Position numbers and translations under genes: made by a program | Source: Arthrobacter sp. | GTDB taxonomy: Bacteria; Actinomycetota; Actinomycetes; Actinomycetales; Micrococcaceae | Direction: 5' to 3' | Assembly: GCA_026393275.1 (NCBI GenBank) | Contig: JAPLAM010000106.1 | Location: forward strand, 1 to 62,595 | DNA: 62,595 nt | Part shown: one piece after another, positions 34,532-42,953 of the stretch | How the letters are laid out: each line of letters opens with the position of its first letter | Position numbering within the stretch: the stretch's first letter is position 1 | Notes under the pieces: generated by a model | What the model was told of the DNA's origin: nothing | Seen by the model: only the letters and a program-made list of their open reading frames with translations | The model's database searches: none

Positions 34532-34546
34532 CGACAGCCGGCCACC
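34514..34546 (+). terminator. Terminator hairpin containing the stop codon
   Basis: Perfect 14-bp stem GGTGGCCGGCTGTC with a five-base loop (34528-34532). The TAA stop of the reductase is inside the loop, so the last codons form the left arm. It faces the convergent NlpC/P60-like gene. Confidence 0.75.
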
Positions 34547-34578
34547 GGCCCTGCAATGCGGTGCTTACTCCGTGGTGC

Positions 34579-35319
34579 TTAGGCGCGGACGAACGTCACA
34601 CCGCCGGTGGCGGTCAGCCAGGACAGCGGGTGAACGATGGTCTGGTTGGTTCCGTTCATGCCGCCGCTGATGACCTGGCCGTTGCCGGCGTAGATGCCGA
34701 CGTGGCCGGACTGGACCACCATGTCGCCGGGCTGCGGGGTTGCCACCACAGTCCCCTGGCTCAGGAACTGCTGCGGACCGAGGTCGCCCACCGGGTGTCC
34801 GGCGGCACCGAGGGCCTTCTCCACCATGGCGGTGCAGTCCTGGATGATGCCGATCTGGGCGTACGCGGAGGCGAGCATTGCGGCGTTGACGCCGCCGGCC
34901 GCCGCCGGGGCCGGGGCAGCTGCGGCCTGAACGGTGACCTTGGGTGCGGCCGGGGCCTGCACGGCGGCCGGCGCTGCGACTGCCGGCGCTGCGACTGCCG
35001 GGGCTGCGGCGGGCTGCTCGACCACGGGAGCCGGCGAGGTAGCAACGGCGGAGCGGTCGAAGCTGATCTGCACGGCGGAATCAGCCGTAACCGGCGTCGA
35101 GACCTTACTGGCGACGTCAACGCTCGATGCGGGAGCAGCGTCGCGCTGGACCGGGGCGACGGCGGCGTTGGCCGCCATGCCGCTCGTGAGGACGAGTCCG
35201 GAGGCTGCAAAGATTACTGCGGCTTGGCGGCCGATGGTGCCTGACTTAACGGAAAATGCTGAGGACCGACCGGCGGTGGCGTCGGAGCGATGGCGCGCAG
35301 CAGTAGTGCTTGAGAACAT
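34579..35319 (-). CDS. Secreted NlpC/P60-like peptidoglycan hydrolase
   Basis: 246 aa. A long N-terminal signal (hydrophobic core about 31-50, AANAA cleavage), an Ala/Pro/Val-rich linker (about 95-140) and a C-terminal cysteine-peptidase-like domain with DCTAMV (Cys162), SGHVGIYAG (His206) and a late His. The domain is short and DCTAMV departs from the usual DCSGLV, so activity needs caution. ATG 35319 follows GGGAGAGG. Its leader is a c-di-AMP riboswitch, a known arrangement for actinobacterial cell-wall hydrolases. Confidence 0.82.
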   Translation of the reverse strand: MFSSTTAARHRSDATAGRSSAFSVKSGTIGRQAAVIFAASGLVLTSGMAANAAVAPVQRDAAPASSVDVASKVSTPVTADSAVQISFDRSAVATSPAPVVEQPAAAPAVAAPAVAAPAAVQAPAAPKVTVQAAAAPAPAAAGGVNAAMLASAYAQIGIIQDCTAMVEKALGAAGHPVGDLGPQQFLSQGTVVATPQPGDMVVQSGHVGIYAGNGQVISGGMNGTNQTIVHPLSWLTATGGVTFVRA

Positions 35320-35337
35320 GTTTGTAGCCTCTCCCAA

Positions 35338-35510
35338 TGCCTGCGAGGTGAGCTGTCGGATTCGGATGGGAGGCACCCGGCCGCGGGCCCGTCATAACGG
35401 GCGCTGTGCGGCTTCACCCCAAGACCTGTCGGAAATGCAGGTCAAATGTGGTTTCCCCGTCTCTGCCAGAAAGGTTGCATTCGGATCCCGGGCCGCGGCA
35501 GAGTTAGGCA
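35338..35510 (-). ncRNA. ydaO-type c-di-AMP riboswitch
   Basis: The minus-strand leader contains the conserved blocks of the ydaO/yuaA aptamer in order: GGGGAAACC, TTGGGGTGAAGCC, and CCGAATCCGACAGCTC followed by ACCTCGCAGGC. A closing helix TGCCT (35510-35506) / AGGCA (35342-35338) bounds it. Only three bases separate the aptamer end from the GGGAGAGG ribosome site of the NlpC/P60-like gene and there is no terminator, so control is probably at translation. Family assignment is by eye. Confidence 0.82.
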
Positions 35511-35689
35511 ATCGGCTCGGGAGCGCCCGTATCGGAAACAAACAGGCACCCATCAACGGTAACGGAGTCGGGCGCCAATGTCACATTCAGATAACGGAGG
35601 CGTGTCGTTGCCGGAAAAAACCCTAGTCCGCCGGTAAGTGCCACGCATAGGATAAAGCCATTGAGTGCACGCCGAGTGGAGGCCCTGTT

Positions 35690-35944
35690 GTGAACAGCCC
35701 CTGTGTCGCCATCTGCCAGTTGAGCGATCAGCCGCAGGAGGACTTCGACGTCAACACTGAGCTGCTGGTTCTCGAGGGCAAGGAAATCCACGTGGCCACT
35801 TGGGACGCCGAACCACGCGATGGCGGCTTCGACATCCACGTCCTGAACGACCGCGTGGATTCGCTCGGTTTCATGGTGTTGACCGGCTGGCAGTTCCTCG
35901 ACGGCAAGGCGTACGCCGTGGTGGAACGCCGGCCGCGCAACTAA
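35690..35944 (+). CDS. Hypothetical protein, 84 aa
   Basis: A soluble acidic 84-residue protein with no known motif. GTG 35690 has GGAGG seven bases upstream, and TAGGAT (35648-35653) is a possible -10. Two Cys lie near the N-terminus. It converges on the AlkD-like gene with five bases between. Homologues probably exist in related genera but I do not recognise a family. Confidence 0.6.
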   Translation: MNSPCVAICQLSDQPQEDFDVNTELLVLEGKEIHVATWDAEPRDGGFDIHVLNDRVDSLGFMVLTGWQFLDGKAYAVVERRPRN

Positions 35945-35949
35945 CTGTC

Positions 35950-36465
35950 CTACCTCCCGGAAAATTCACCGCTGACGGTCGCAATCGCCTCGCGCACCAG
36001 TCTCGCCGAGCGCCGCAGCCACGGGTCCGGGGCCTGCAGCCACCGTTCCAGGACCGCCTCGGAACGGCCCCTGCGGGCGCCGTCGAGGCCCGCGATGAGC
36101 GGAACGACGACGTCGACCGCCAGCGGATCAGCCAGCTCGCGGACACCCGCGACGCGCAGGAAGCCCTCGATCCGGGTCAGGTCCGAGTTGTCGAGCACGG
36201 CCACGCGGGACTGCAGGAGCACGACGGCGGCGAGGCGCCGTTCGAAGACGGGGACCGCCCACAATTCCGAGCTGAGCGCGGTCAGGTCGTCGTGGCCCAG
36301 GTTCCGGTACCGGCGGAGCGCGTCCCGGACCGCGCCGCGGACGGCGCCGACGGAAGCGCCGTAGCACTTCAGGTCCGGGCCGAACCGGGCCTGCGCTTCC
36401 TCGGCGCGCTGCCACGAGCTTTCGCGCTGCAGCGCCCCGTCAATGAAGTCGCCGGCATCACTCAT
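35950..36465 (-). CDS. Short AlkD-like (DNA alkylation repair fold) protein
   Basis: 171 aa, all helical. YGASVGAVRGAVRDALRRYRNLGHDDLTALSSELWAVPVFERRLAAVVLLQSR is like the N-terminal HEAT-type repeats of AlkC/AlkD DNA glycosylases, which remove bulky alkylated bases. Full-length relatives are around 220-240 aa with catalytic Trp and Asp residues in the C-terminal half. Here the C-terminus ends early after WLRRSARLV, so it may be truncated or a non-catalytic relative. Confidence 0.6.
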   Translation of the reverse strand: MSDAGDFIDGALQRESSWQRAEEAQARFGPDLKCYGASVGAVRGAVRDALRRYRNLGHDDLTALSSELWAVPVFERRLAAVVLLQSRVAVLDNSDLTRIEGFLRVAGVRELADPLAVDVVVPLIAGLDGARRGRSEAVLERWLQAPDPWLRRSARLVREAIATVSGEFSGR

Positions 36466-36517
36466 GGGTCCATTTTGCCGTGTCAGAACGGCCGGCGTGT
36501 CACGGCAAGGCCCGTCC

Positions 36518-36559
36518 CGGTCAACCCGGCCGCGTCAACCCGGCACGGTCAACCCGGCA
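36518..36559. repeat. Three tandem 14-bp repeats over the anti-sigma stop
   Basis: CGGTCAACCCGGCC, GCGTCAACCCGGCA, CGGTCAACCCGGCA in direct tandem array. The stop codon of the anti-sigma gene (36551-36549) lies in the third copy, so the repeat has grown at the 3' end of the gene. Confidence 0.8.
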
Positions 36560-37406
36560 CGGTGAATTGTCCCCGCGCGATGCTCTCCGCGGAGTGGGCC
36601 GGATTTCCATCGTAGGGCTCGTTGGAAATGTCCAGCACCGGATAGTCGGCCAGGCTGAGGCCGCCCGGGATGACAAAGGCGCCCGTGCCCTGGCCTAGGA
36701 CCCCCAGGCTGACCATCTTGGACAGGTCCGCGGATCCCACCCAGACCTCGCGGTAACCGGTGAGCTTTTCCTCGGGAAGGCTGACGACCAGCTGTCGGGT
36801 TCCGTCCGGGAGCTTCTCCAGAAGCGCGGTGCCGCTGGCGGAGTGCCCCTCCAGCGGAGCCAGCGCTGCTTCAGCGAGGACCGCCGCCGTGGGCGGGGGT
36901 GTCGGTGCCGCCAGCGGCGGCTGGGTGGGGCCAAGGAGGGTCCATGCCGTCCAAGCCCCGGCGGCGCCCAGTGCGACCCCCGCTGCCATGCCCAGGATCC
37001 AGGACCTGCGGCGCGGGAAGCGTTCGCGGGGCTGCTGCGTTGAAGGCTGTTGCGTTCGGGCCTGCTGCAGGCCGGGTTTGAGCGGCCTTGCCGAGGCATG
37101 CGCCCCGGCGCCCGCCGTCCCCTCGTCGGAAAGCCCCGGGATGCCAGCCGGCGAGCCTCGCAGGGGATCTTCAGCCAGGAACGGAGAGAGCCCCAAGGCC
37201 CGGTGGATGGCGGCCCAGTTGTGGCTGCCGGGCGCTTCCAGCGGCACATGTGCCGGATTGACCGTCGCTGCGAACACGGTATTTTGCAGCGCGCTGAGCA
37301 TCTCCCGGCACTCGCTGCAGTTGTCGAGGTGGACCGACTCGTCCTCGGTGGCGGGCCGTTCGCCGAGCGCCAACAGGGCGAGGAGATCATCGTCAAGATG
37401 CTCCAT
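36549..37406 (-). CDS. Anti-sigma factor (RskA-like)
   Basis: 285 aa. An N-terminal zinc-binding anti-sigma domain (VHLDNCSECREML, the HxxxCxxC motif), a Gln/Pro/Arg-rich linker, one membrane helix (about 137-158) and an extracellular RskA-type domain (LEKLPDGTRQLVVSLPEEKLTGYREVWVGSAD...VIPGGL). Such proteins sequester ECF sigma factors until proteolysis or reduction. ATG 37406 lies inside the sigma-factor gene, overlapping its end by 14 bases. Confidence 0.85.
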   Translation of the reverse strand: MEHLDDDLLALLALGERPATEDESVHLDNCSECREMLSALQNTVFAATVNPAHVPLEAPGSHNWAAIHRALGLSPFLAEDPLRGSPAGIPGLSDEGTAGAGAHASARPLKPGLQQARTQQPSTQQPRERFPRRRSWILGMAAGVALGAAGAWTAWTLLGPTQPPLAAPTPPPTAAVLAEAALAPLEGHSASGTALLEKLPDGTRQLVVSLPEEKLTGYREVWVGSADLSKMVSLGVLGQGTGAFVIPGGLSLADYPVLDISNEPYDGNPAHSAESIARGQFTVPG

Positions 37407-37962
37407 GTTCCACCTCCAACCGGGACCGCAGCCGCGCAAGGCTGCGACGGATATGGCTCTTGACCGTACCGAGCGGAAGGTTGAGCCGGGACGAGATCTG
37501 GTCGTGGGTCAGATCCTCGTAGAACGCCAGCCGCATGATGGCCGTCTGGGGGTTTCCGAGACGCTCGAGTTCATCTTCCAGCGTCAAGCGGTCCGCCAGT
37601 GCGTCGGCGTTCGGTCTGCCCAGGCTGTCGGCGGGGTCGTTGACCAAGGGCAGAGCGGCCCGTTCAACATCCCGTCGGCGGGAGCGGGCAGACAAGGCGT
37701 CGGAAATGGCGTTCCGAGTGATTCCGATCAGCCAGGCGGGCAACCGTGCCGACTCGGGGCGGTAACTGGTTCTCGATTTCCAAGCGCGGATGAAGACCTC
37801 CTGGGTGACGTCGTCGGCAGCACCATGCTCGCGCAACGCCCTCAACGCCAGCGTATGGACAAGAGGCCCGAGCATTCGGTAGGCCTCGGCGAGCGCCCGC
37901 TCCTCGCCGGCGGCGAAGGCGTGGTCAATGTCAACGTTCCATTCACGATCGGCAGCCTCCAT
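37393..37962 (-). CDS. ECF sigma factor (SigK-like)
   Basis: 189 aa with region 2 (LALRALREHGAADDVTQEVFIRAWKSRTSYRP) and region 4 (LRLAFYEDLTHDQISSRLNLPLGTVKSHIRRSLARLRSRL-type helix-turn-helix). Size, partner and the overlap with an RskA-like anti-sigma fit the SigK group. In mycobacteria SigK drives secreted antigens; here the next gene upstream is a secreted DUF4397 protein, a possible target. ATG 37962 follows AAGGAG. Confidence 0.88.
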   Translation of the reverse strand: MEAADREWNVDIDHAFAAGEERALAEAYRMLGPLVHTLALRALREHGAADDVTQEVFIRAWKSRTSYRPESARLPAWLIGITRNAISDALSARSRRRDVERAALPLVNDPADSLGRPNADALADRLTLEDELERLGNPQTAIMRLAFYEDLTHDQISSRLNLPLGTVKSHIRRSLARLRSRLEVEHGAS

Positions 37963-38057
37963 CGGGTGCTCCTTAGAGCGGGAAATGAGACCTGTGGAAC
38001 GTCATTATTCCGCGGCACCGGCAGCGCTGCAATGGTGGAGAAGCCGGGACGGCGGCA

Positions 38058-38086
38058 GGCGGGGCCGCGAACGTCGCGGCCCCGCC
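38058..38086 (-). terminator. Hairpin terminator for the DUF4397 gene
   Basis: Perfect 12-bp stem GGCGGGGCCGCG with loop AACGT. It lies 40 bases downstream of the DUF4397 stop on the minus strand and 95 bases before the sigma-factor start, separating the two. Confidence 0.65.
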
Positions 38087-38125
38087 AGCCGTTTGGCGCC
38101 CACCCAGCAGCAGCACCCGGGCCGC

Positions 38126-38824
38126 TCAGTCGTCGTGCCCCGACAATTTCACGGTCTGCACGGCGACGCCGAGGTTGTGGTCGGCCAGGCTGCCCCAGGC
38201 GTAAACGATCGTGTTCCTCCCCTCGCTGACCGGAACATCCGCCGGACCGATCAGTGCGTCCGTGCTGCCCTCCGCCGCCACCGACGCGGAGACGGTTCCC
38301 GCCTTGAGCGTGAGCTTCTTCTCGTGGGGATTCTCAAGGCCCTCGATGACGGCCTTTCCGCCGGCCAGCACGTCGACGGCGGGTGCCGCGGCTACGTGCC
38401 GCACCGTCAGCCGGCCCTTGCCGTCAGGGGCTGCGGAGGTGTCGTTCTTAAAGAGCGTGGCCGTGGGCTTTCCGTCAGCCGTCAGATGAGCCACGGCCGT
38501 GTAGTCCCGCCCTGCTTTCAGGTCCACTTCCACGGGCCCGATCACAGGATTGTCGGCACTCGTGGCTTCAGCCCCGGTGATGGCAATCTCGTGCTCACCC
38601 GCCCGGACGTCCAGGGGACCGGCCAGGCTTCCCGGGGTGAAATTATCCAGCGTGAGTTTCCCGTCGACCCACACGTCCACGGTGAGGCCGGGGACGCCAT
38701 GGAGTACGGAGAGTTTCGCCGTGTCATGGTTGTGGCGTTGCTCGCTTGCCTGCGCCGGGGCTGCAAAAGCAAGCCCGGCCAGCAGCGTCAGTGCTCCGGC
38801 AGCTGCAGAAAATGACTTGTGCAT
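38126..38824 (-). CDS. Secreted DUF4397 protein
   Basis: 232 aa. Sec signal ending PAQA-S near residue 27, then two DUF4397 repeats (KLSVLHGVPGLTVDVWVDGKLTLDNFTPG; RLTVRHVAAAPAVDVLAGGKAVIEGL) that form a beta-sandwich. Cell-surface proteins of this family are of unknown role. No LPXTG sorting signal is present, so it is probably released. ATG 38824 follows GAGGAG. A GCATCC-N17-GGTAGT pair upstream resembles an ECF promoter. Confidence 0.85.
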   Translation of the reverse strand: MHKSFSAAAGALTLLAGLAFAAPAQASEQRHNHDTAKLSVLHGVPGLTVDVWVDGKLTLDNFTPGSLAGPLDVRAGEHEIAITGAEATSADNPVIGPVEVDLKAGRDYTAVAHLTADGKPTATLFKNDTSAAPDGKGRLTVRHVAAAPAVDVLAGGKAVIEGLENPHEKKLTLKAGTVSASVAAEGSTDALIGPADVPVSEGRNTIVYAWGSLADHNLGVAVQTVKLSGHDD

Positions 38825-39192
38825 CTTGAACTCCTCATTGAGGCCCGGATACGGGCGTTTTTGGCTTACACCCCTACTACCGGCCGGGGGCGCTGTCCGG
38901 ATGCAGCTGGGGTCAATTATTTTCCGGCTGCCGCGGCCGGCGTGCCGGTCTGAGCGCGACCGGACGCCGGCTGCGGTTTTGCGGTGAAAGGTCACGATCG
39001 CGTAACGTTAGCGGCTGGCCCGAGGGCTGGCCCGCAGGCAGGGCCCCGGACGCCCCGCTCCGGGCCCGGCCGCGCCGACCGGCGCCTGCTCGCCCTGTCC
39101 CCCCAGGCAGGGCCGAACGAAGCGTCAAGATTCTCACCTCAGAGTCGGTGGCGCTTGTCGCTCGCACCAATTCAATATCCCGGAGGGGTCAC
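38825..39192. other. Divergent intergenic region, DUF4397 / GH16
   Basis: 368 bases. On the minus strand it holds the ribosome site and the candidate ECF promoter for the DUF4397 gene. On the plus strand are the near-palindromic GTAACGTTAGC stretch (39002-39012) and GC-rich direct repeats of GGCAGGGCC. No gene is supported here. Confidence 0.5.
38876..38904 (-). promoter_or_regulatory. Candidate ECF-type promoter
   Basis: GCATCC (38904-38899), 17 bases, GGTAGT (38881-38876), placed about 50 bases before the DUF4397 start. The -35 is similar to the CCATCC element of mycobacterial SigK promoters. No matching copy is obvious before the sigma gene itself, so confidence is low. Confidence 0.3.
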
Positions 39193-40170
39193 TTGTTCAA
39201 GAAAATCGCCATCACCGTTTCCCTCGGTGCCTTATCACTGACCGGATGCAGCGCCGCCTCCACGGTCGGGACGGCCGGCACTGCCGGACCCGCTACGGCA
39301 GGCGCCCCGACGTCGCCGTCCTCCGCCGCCCCGGCGTCGACGCCCGCATCGTCCGCCGCCCCCACGCCGAGCACCACGGGCACCGCACCTGCAACATCCC
39401 CGACCCCTGCACATGCCGGGCCCCTGGTCCCGCCCACGCCGTTCCCGGCGGCATCGGTGGCCGGAACGCCGACGACGGCGGCCCCCGTAGCGCCGCCTGC
39501 CCCTGCGGCACCGGCAGGCGACGGTGTCCAGGCCGCCGCCACCCTCGGTTGGGGCAGTGTGCTGGCGGGCGACGAATTTTCCTATTCAGGCGCGCCGGAC
39601 GTCACCAAGTGGAGTGCCTTCGATGGCCCGGGTCATGCCGGCAAGGGCGTCCGAAGCTCCCAGGCCTGGTCTGTGGCCAATGGTGTGGCAACGGTCAGGG
39701 GCGATGCGGCCGGCACCACCGGCGGCATGTCGGCAAAGTTTGGCCAGCAGAAGTACGGACGCTGGGAGACCCGCATGAAGACGAACGCCCGCGACGCCGG
39801 CTACCACCCGATGCTGCTTCTGTGGCCGAACAACAACACCTCGCCGAACTGTGCCGAGGTCGACTTTGCCGAGGGCACCTCGGACACCGCGGCCATGAAC
39901 TTCTACCTGCACTACGAATGCAGCGGCGGGGACGTCCAGACCACGGGGGCCACCCCGATCGACACGACACAGTGGCACAACTATGCGGTGGAGTGGACTC
40001 CGGCCGGCATCACCGGCTACATCGACGGTGTGAAGACGTTCACCGATTCGGTTCCGGCGCATCAGCCGACCGTGGGCATGCACCAGACGATGCAGCTCGA
40101 CTGGTTCCCCAACGGCACTGGCACCACCCCGGCGCAGATGGACGTCGATTGGGTCCGCGTCTACCAATAG
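39193..40170 (+). CDS. GH16 family glycoside hydrolase lipoprotein
   Basis: 325 aa from TTG 39193, which has GGAGGGG four bases upstream. A lipobox LSLTGC (Cys16) anchors it to the membrane; an Ala/Pro/Thr/Ser linker of about 90 residues leads to a GH16 jelly roll with the catalytic E-V-D-F-A-E (Glu222, Asp224, Glu227) and WHNYAVEWTPAGITGYIDG. GH16 enzymes cleave beta-1,3/1,4-glucans or galactans. It stands alone, divergent from the DUF4397 gene. Confidence 0.88.
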   Translation: MFKKIAITVSLGALSLTGCSAASTVGTAGTAGPATAGAPTSPSSAAPASTPASSAAPTPSTTGTAPATSPTPAHAGPLVPPTPFPAASVAGTPTTAAPVAPPAPAAPAGDGVQAAATLGWGSVLAGDEFSYSGAPDVTKWSAFDGPGHAGKGVRSSQAWSVANGVATVRGDAAGTTGGMSAKFGQQKYGRWETRMKTNARDAGYHPMLLLWPNNNTSPNCAEVDFAEGTSDTAAMNFYLHYECSGGDVQTTGATPIDTTQWHNYAVEWTPAGITGYIDGVKTFTDSVPAHQPTVGMHQTMQLDWFPNGTGTTPAQMDVDWVRVYQ

Positions 40171-40267
40171 GATGACAGCGTAGGAGCACTGCGCCGGGCG
40201 CGCCCGCTCGACCGCTCCGGGCCCGGGTGCATTGCTCACGGCAGGTAAGAGGCGAGGATGGTCCAGC

Positions 40268-41683
40268 ATGGCAATTGACGGCCCGGAAATCGAAGAAGTC
40301 GACCTGCTCGTGGTCGGTGGCGGCAAGGCAGGCAAGACCCTTGCCATGGACCTGGCCAAGTCCGGCAAGAAGGTCGCGATGATTGAGCGCGCCATGATCG
40401 GCGGCACCTGCATCAACGTCGCCTGCATCCCCACCAAGACCCTGATTAACAGCGGGCGGGTGCTGCAAACCATCCGCCGGGCAGCCGAGTTTGGCGTGTC
40501 CGGGGCCGATGACCCGCAGATGGACCTCAGGCTGCTGCGTCACCGAAAGGAAGACGTGGTGGAGACCATGGTCAAGGGGCAGATCGCCTCCTTCACCGGG
40601 TCCGGCATGGACTTCATCCTCGGCGAGGCGACGTTCGTCGGTCCGCGTACGGTTCGCGTGGCCTTGAACGACGGCGGCAGCCGGATCCTGCGCGGGACCG
40701 ACGTCGTCCTGAACCTCGGCACCGAACCGCTGCTGCCGCCCATTGATGGGCTGGCCGAATCCAAGGTGCAAACCAGCAATTCGCTGCTGCGCCTCGAGTC
40801 TATGCCGGAAAGCATCATCGTCCTCGGCGGAGGCTACGTGGGCTGCGAGTTCGCCGACCTGCTCAACACCCTCGGCGTCACGGTGACCATCGTGCAGGGC
40901 GGGGCCCAGCTCCTCGCCCGCGAGGACCAGGATGTTTCCGCCGCGATCGGCCAGCGTTTCGTGGACGCGGGCATCTCCGTCCGTCTCGGGTCGAGGGCGG
41001 ACCAGGTCACCCGGGCCCCCGACGGGACGGTCACCGTGACACTGGCGTCCGGCGAACGCGTTGTGGCTGCTGACGTCCTCGTCGCCGTCGGACGCCGGCC
41101 CGTGACCGGAGGCCTCAACCTCGAAGCCGCCGGTGTGGAGCTGGACAAACGCGGCTACGTCAAGGTTGATGACCAGCTCCGGACCAGCGCCGCTGGAGTG
41201 TGGGCTGCAGGCGACGTGGCCGGCACGCCCCAGTTCACGCATGCGTCCTACGATGACTACCGCGTGCTGAAGACCAACCTCGCGGCCGCGAACGGTGAGG
41301 GAGGGCCGCGCAGTACCACCGGGCGGCTCATCCCCTACTGCGTGTTCACCACCCCGGAGCTCGGCCGCGTCGGCCTCAGCGAGCAGCAGGCCAGGGATGC
41401 CGGCCACAACGTACGCATCGCCAAAATGCCCGTCTCGGCGATTCCGCGCGCCCGCACCGTCGGGCATCTGGACGGTGTCTGGAAAGCCGTCATCGACCGG
41501 GACACCAACAAGATCCTGGGCGCGGCCCTGTGGGGCACCGAGGCCAGCGAAGCCATTGCGGTGGTCCAAATGGCGATGCTGGCCGGCATGGACTACAGGG
41601 CCGTGCGCGACGCCATCCTCACCCACCCCACCATCGCTGAGGGCCTCACCCTGCTGTTCACGCCTGCCTACCTGGCGGACTGA
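40268..41683 (+). CDS. Pyridine nucleotide-disulfide oxidoreductase (class I)
   Basis: 471 aa. FAD-binding GGGKAGK at 17-23, redox-active CINVAC (Cys48, Cys53), an NAD(P)-binding GGGYVGCEFADL, the second FAD motif VWAAGDVAG, and the dimerisation-domain His-Glu pair in HPTIAE. The redox pair plus His-Glu pair show a true disulfide reductase like mycothione, mercuric or lipoamide reductase; the substrate is not clear, and mycothione is possible but unproven. Confidence 0.88.
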   Translation: MAIDGPEIEEVDLLVVGGGKAGKTLAMDLAKSGKKVAMIERAMIGGTCINVACIPTKTLINSGRVLQTIRRAAEFGVSGADDPQMDLRLLRHRKEDVVETMVKGQIASFTGSGMDFILGEATFVGPRTVRVALNDGGSRILRGTDVVLNLGTEPLLPPIDGLAESKVQTSNSLLRLESMPESIIVLGGGYVGCEFADLLNTLGVTVTIVQGGAQLLAREDQDVSAAIGQRFVDAGISVRLGSRADQVTRAPDGTVTVTLASGERVVAADVLVAVGRRPVTGGLNLEAAGVELDKRGYVKVDDQLRTSAAGVWAAGDVAGTPQFTHASYDDYRVLKTNLAAANGEGGPRSTTGRLIPYCVFTTPELGRVGLSEQQARDAGHNVRIAKMPVSAIPRARTVGHLDGVWKAVIDRDTNKILGAALWGTEASEAIAVVQMAMLAGMDYRAVRDAILTHPTIAEGLTLLFTPAYLAD

Positions 41684-41804
41684 ACAGACGCCGCCCCGCC
41701 GCGGGCTTCGGGCGGCTGCCGGAGAGGCCCAAATCCTCTGGTGCCGCCGGTGCCCGGCGCGGAGAATGGGCGCACCACATCCTCCGACGGCAGGGAGTCC
41801 AGTC

Positions 41805-42809
41805 GTGCGCCCAGGTGCTGCAACAACCCGAAACCTTGGCGGTCCGCACCTGCGGAGACGGCGCTGGCTCGTGGCCTGCGCAGCCGGCGTCCTGGCCGTC
41901 GCCGGCTGCACGCCGGGTCCGCCCACACCGGCTCCTCCCAGTTCTGGTGCCGGCAACAGCGGGTCTGCGAGCGCCAGCGGCCACGCCAGCGCTCCGGGAC
42001 CGACAGCCGAAAAGGTGTTTTCCGACGAGGAACTGATGGCCCTGATGGACCGGGCGATCAACAGCGCCTACAAAGGGACCGGAAGAGTCGCGAAAACCGG
42101 GGACCTGCGCGCCCGGCTTCAGGAACGCCCGGAAGCCGCGGTGCTGCCCGCCGTCGAGCCGGCCGAATGCGCCGCGTTCCGGCCGCGCAGTTCGCCGACA
42201 GGGCCGGCCGATCTCGACATGAATTTCGCCGCCGGTGTCCTGACACTGACCGGCGAGTGGTCACGTGACGCCGTGGCGTTCGTCCTGGCCAGAAGCGCAC
42301 CACGGAATGACGTCGTGGGTGCGGATTTCGCCTACACCGACGAGCAATCCAACCGATGCGCAACATTCCTGCAGGCCACCGCCACCGACGCGTCGCCCTC
42401 CACGGTCCGGTTGTTCTCCGTGCCGGGTGTGGGAGAAAAGGCCTACGCCACGGTGGTGCTCCCACCGGCCACCGGCGGCACGCCCCCGGGAGCCACGGTT
42501 GCCTTGCAGGCCCTGCTGGGCAACGTCTCGTTCGGCCTGAGCCGGCAGGCCCCCGCCGGCACTTCCGCAACCGAGGGCGAACTTGCGACCTCCTTGGAGC
42601 CGCTGGTCCGGTTGGCGAAAAAGCTGGTCGCGGAGACGGCCGCCGGTCTGGCGCCCGTCCCGGTCCCGTCGCCCACCGGGAGCGTTCCTTTGCCCACCGC
42701 GAGCGTTCCGGTGCCCGCCCCGCAGCCCACCGCGCCGGATACCCCGCCGGCATCCCCAATGACTCCCGAGCCGCCGACCACCGGGCAGTTGGCCCTGGTA
42801 GCCGGCTGA
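41805..42809 (+). CDS. Lipoprotein of unknown function
   Basis: 334 aa from GTG 41805 behind AGGGAG. N-terminal Arg-rich region, hydrophobic core and lipobox LAVAGC make it a membrane-anchored lipoprotein. The mature part begins with a Ser/Gly/Pro linker, then a domain resembling PknH/sensor-type DUF5642-like folds (DLDMNFAAGVLTLTG, VGADFAYTDEQSNRCATFLQ), and a Pro/Val/Thr-rich tail. No catalytic motif is visible. Confidence 0.65.
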   Translation: MRPGAATTRNLGGPHLRRRRWLVACAAGVLAVAGCTPGPPTPAPPSSGAGNSGSASASGHASAPGPTAEKVFSDEELMALMDRAINSAYKGTGRVAKTGDLRARLQERPEAAVLPAVEPAECAAFRPRSSPTGPADLDMNFAAGVLTLTGEWSRDAVAFVLARSAPRNDVVGADFAYTDEQSNRCATFLQATATDASPSTVRLFSVPGVGEKAYATVVLPPATGGTPPGATVALQALLGNVSFGLSRQAPAGTSATEGELATSLEPLVRLAKKLVAETAAGLAPVPVPSPTGSVPLPTASVPVPAPQPTAPDTPPASPMTPEPPTTGQLALVAG

Positions 42810-42887
42810 CGTCCCTCACCTGCGCCGAGTTCCGGTCCTGGGCTAGCATGCTCACACGGTATCGTTGCGCTCCCCGCGGCGACGGCA

Positions 42888-42933
42888 CCCACCTGACCGA
42901 CGGACCGTCTGCCCGACTGCCCACCTGACCGAC
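42888..42933. repeat. Repeated 14-mer upstream of the Gfo/Idh/MocA gene
   Basis: CCCACCTGACCGAC occurs at 42888-42901 and 42920-42933, 32 bases apart, in the 144-base gap before the Gfo/Idh/MocA start. Could be slippage or a repeated regulator site. Confidence 0.5.
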
Positions 42934-42953
42934 TGCCCAAGGGACCCGACACC

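Noticed and set aside
34940..35050. Ala/Pro/Val repeats as a functional repeat array
   Set aside because: They are the linker of the NlpC/P60-like protein and reflect codon-level low complexity.
40040..42061. 673-aa minus-strand open frame
   Set aside because: Shadow of the disulfide oxidoreductase and GH16 genes, which have clear catalytic motifs.
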